Below are positions 63,701 through 64,000 of a stretch of 64,000 nt of DNA, in pieces (the first letter of the stretch is position 1; each line of letters opens with the position of its first letter). Origin of the DNA: Viola odorata. Lineage: Eukaryota > Streptophyta > Magnoliopsida > Malpighiales > Violaceae. The translations under genes and the position numbers were made by a program. The notes under the pieces are model-generated. The model was not told where the DNA came from, did no database searches, and was given only the letters and a program-made list of their open reading frames with translations. The DNA lies in assembly GCA_963691705.1 (NCBI GenBank), contig OY829545.1, forward strand, positions 44,503,475 to 44,567,474. Reading direction: 5' to 3'.

Positions 63701-64000
63701 GAGGAGATTAAACCCTCCTATGATGGAAGTTGTTAAGAAAGAAATAATTAAGTTGTTAGATTCGGGTGTTATTTATCCTATCTCAGATAGTAATTGGGTA
63801 TCTCCTGTGCAGGTAGTCCCTAAGAAGACTGGAACAACAGTGATCGAAGGAGAAGATGGCGCTCAAAGAACAGCCAAAATTCAAAACGGATGGAGGGTAT
63901 GTATTGACTACCGAAGGCTGAATCAAGTCACACGGAAAGACCACTTCCCGCTGCCTTTCATCGATCAAATGGTAGAGAGACTTACTGGAAAGTCTCACTA
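60753..64000 (+). CDS. Athila-type gag-protease-RT polyprotein, open to window edge
   Basis: The frame opens at the ATG at 60753 (MTRSSCREEDLLPYNPN), the first ATG after the primer site, and has no stop through 64000 (over 1080 codons). Parts in order: an acidic N-terminus, gag capsid core (KFYGHSNENPFKHLRNLHVQ, GGAQNWFYSLPHNTI, FLNKYWNATKAGIARKDM; residues about 105-250), zinc knuckle CGICQQQDHQTNNC (near 325), a Gln/Pro-rich linker with a coiled-coil stretch (about 395-490), acidic segment, protease with ALCDLGAGINVMS (about 675) and LLGRPFL (about 752), then the start of reverse transcriptase (PIRQPQRRLNPPMMEVVKKE, GWRVCIDYRRLNQVTRKDHF). It would supply the capsid and replication enzymes of the element. 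Four or more GGCC-type inverted motifs lie in the frame. Confidence 0.93.
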   Translation, partial: MTRSSCREEDLLPYNPNLTKTETQLRKIARKRKTPEESESETSSSETDSSLDHDLGLDSDKDMADQQPEPTMRELNKTAEQETFSCINLPPTANDWSIKTNMVANLPKFYGHSNENPFKHLRNLHVQCDIMKPTTVTMERAKLKAFPSSLEGGAQNWFYSLPHNTINTWAEMSTMFLNKYWNATKAGIARKDMAAIQQRSGESFSEYHQRFRDLQEVCPTHGVADNTMIQYFYDGMLPSCKEKVDSAASGALQDLTVTRAKMLLQTLADNCQNNTISDRNASPSSLNSLNVEQKLNELTDMIKTISVNISGPMTSGNQEQTATVCGICQQQDHQTNNCYMVQHPEEIIQVNAAYPQNQGSMQNYPQGSNQYAWRSHPNFRWREPVPPNQNQNQGVLQQQQQPPINFQHFIPRPQNQNLGPNLGQEPGQPPLPQLPPAPRPLQLTGPSVEDTLKQLMELQKNHMQSTQTSLAELQKQITQIANQGKLPPTTVNNPAHNVSAISLRSGVVLPERKGARTDEEMKKIASEDVEEDEEEEAEPEVVLTKTPAKTTVTAEPEKEEIVSGKPKQKEEIIEIPPPFPPRSSKEKRQDEMRDFMTVFGKIAVNIPMLDLIAKVPSYAKFLKELCTNKKKIAGVERINLSNNVSAVQQLPEKCKDQGTFTIPCQIGNKIIEKALCDLGAGINVMSLSEFETLKIGTMNETDLVIQLADRTIIRPKGVVTDVLVMVNDFIYPVDFYIVEMNVQLPSCTTDILLGRPFLRTSKAKIDCFEGSIILEFCGRTIKFSISDALKHPNDLQCVSFLDVLDPITEEIADINHNDPLEYVMTRGISTQTLPELEDRTGNQEELQQMVDSLAEQEEEDLVLAPILAKTPAKTANKRRGVVNCQYVQSTSPKFLPSVVQAPQLELKSLPGHLKYAYLGLDDTLPVIISAKLSREEEDKLIAVLKENKEAIGWTMADIKGISSNICTHKINVEEDKKPIRQPQRRLNPPMMEVVKKEIIKLLDSGVIYPISDSNWVSPVQVVPKKTGTTVIEGEDGAQRTAKIQNGWRVCIDYRRLNQVTRKDHFPLPFIDQMVERLTGKSH
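60901..60926. repeat. Imperfect GGCC hairpin in gag
   Basis: GTCTAGACC-N8-GGCCTAGAT, encoding part of SLDHDLGLDS. Confidence 0.7.
62003..62026. repeat. Hairpin TCTTGGCC-N8-GGCCAAGA in gag linker
   Basis: Perfect 8-bp arms, 8-base spacer, encoding part of NLGPNLGQE. Confidence 0.85.
62377..62402. repeat. Hairpin GTCTTGACC-N8-GGCCAAGAC in gag-pol
   Basis: One arm mismatch, 8-base spacer, encoding VLTKTPAKT. Confidence 0.8.
63336..63361. repeat. Hairpin GTCTTGGCC-N8-GGCCAAGAC in gag-pol
   Basis: Perfect 9-bp arms; a further GGCCAAGAC follows at 63365-63373. Encodes VLAPILAKTPAKT. Confidence 0.88.
63502..63515. repeat. 14-nt palindrome ATCTAGGCCTAGAT in pol
   Basis: Perfect palindrome with the same GGCC centre, no spacer, encoding YLGLD. 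Confidence 0.75.

Larger units (their letters stand above)
59149..64000 (+). mobile_element. Athila-type element, 5' part, runs off window
   Basis: LTR (59149-60681), tRNA-Asp primer site and an open gag-pol frame to the window edge. It sits in the Tat/Ogre 5' LTR. The unoccupied site is visible in the other LTR at 44191-44200 (ATGGTTGGGG), giving ATGGT as the expected target duplication. The coding frame is undamaged as far as visible. Confidence 0.92.

Noticed and set aside
61200..63998. Minus-strand open frames in the right-hand Athila region
   Set aside because: They are shadows of the long plus-strand gag-pol frame, which is open from 60753 to the window edge.

Overview
This window is plant nuclear DNA, almost certainly from a eudicot. 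It holds one intact intron-rich host gene on the minus strand, a myosin of class VIII, set among nested transposable elements: Athila-type, chromovirus and Tat-type Ty3/gypsy retrotransposons, copia relics, a hAT DNA transposon and a likely MITE. Nothing indicates bacteria, organelle or virus. Identities quoted here were counted by eye.

Layout. (1) 1-10343: an old chromovirus, whose integrase and chromodomain end is present with its 3' LTR. It is split by an Athila-type element (610-8880) arranged LTR-internal-LTR-partial gag. (2) 10344-20506: AT-rich intergenic DNA with a copia RNase H relic, a MITE-like element, a 671-bp solo LTR flanked by CTTTT, a truncated minus-strand Athila-type element (14139-16063) between two copies of a 115-bp direct repeat, and a 175-bp TRIM/copia-like LTR. 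(3) 20507-27850, minus: the myosin VIII gene, 23 coding exons, 1182 codons plus stop. (4) 29500-42200: an unrecognised host reading frame and a GatA-like fragment on the plus strand, separated by a hAT transposon (30251-41468; 8-bp duplication GCCAAAGC). The hAT transposase is itself split by a young, apparently intact CRM-like gypsy element (32444-40079; duplication TAATG; 1688-residue polyprotein). (5) 42201-59148: a very large minus-strand Tat/Ogre-type non-autonomous element with 2.7-kb LTRs and no recognisable gag-pol. It carries a 33-bp satellite-like array and a nested 5.4-kb Athila-type non-autonomous element (48120-53532; duplication AAGGG). (6) 59149-64000: an Athila-type element inserted in the right LTR of the large element. 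Its open gag-protease-RT frame runs off the window edge.

Most unusual signals. Several unrelated elements each carry their own short self-complementary motif, repeated in LTR, untranslated and sometimes coding sequence: CATCTCAAGGCCTTGAGATG in the 5.4-kb element, GTCTTGGCC-N8-GGCCAAGAC in the right-hand Athila, AAACGG-N7-CCGTTT in the CRM-like LTR, and in the Tat/Ogre LTR four evenly spaced hairpins which in sense RNA have UNCG tetraloops closed by C-G. The Athila-type elements also share a hairpin plus AAGTGTGGGG polypurine module just before the 3' LTR, with a second copy about 1 kb upstream in two of them. These patterns look constrained at RNA or DNA level and are the best candidates for something undescribed; their function is unknown.
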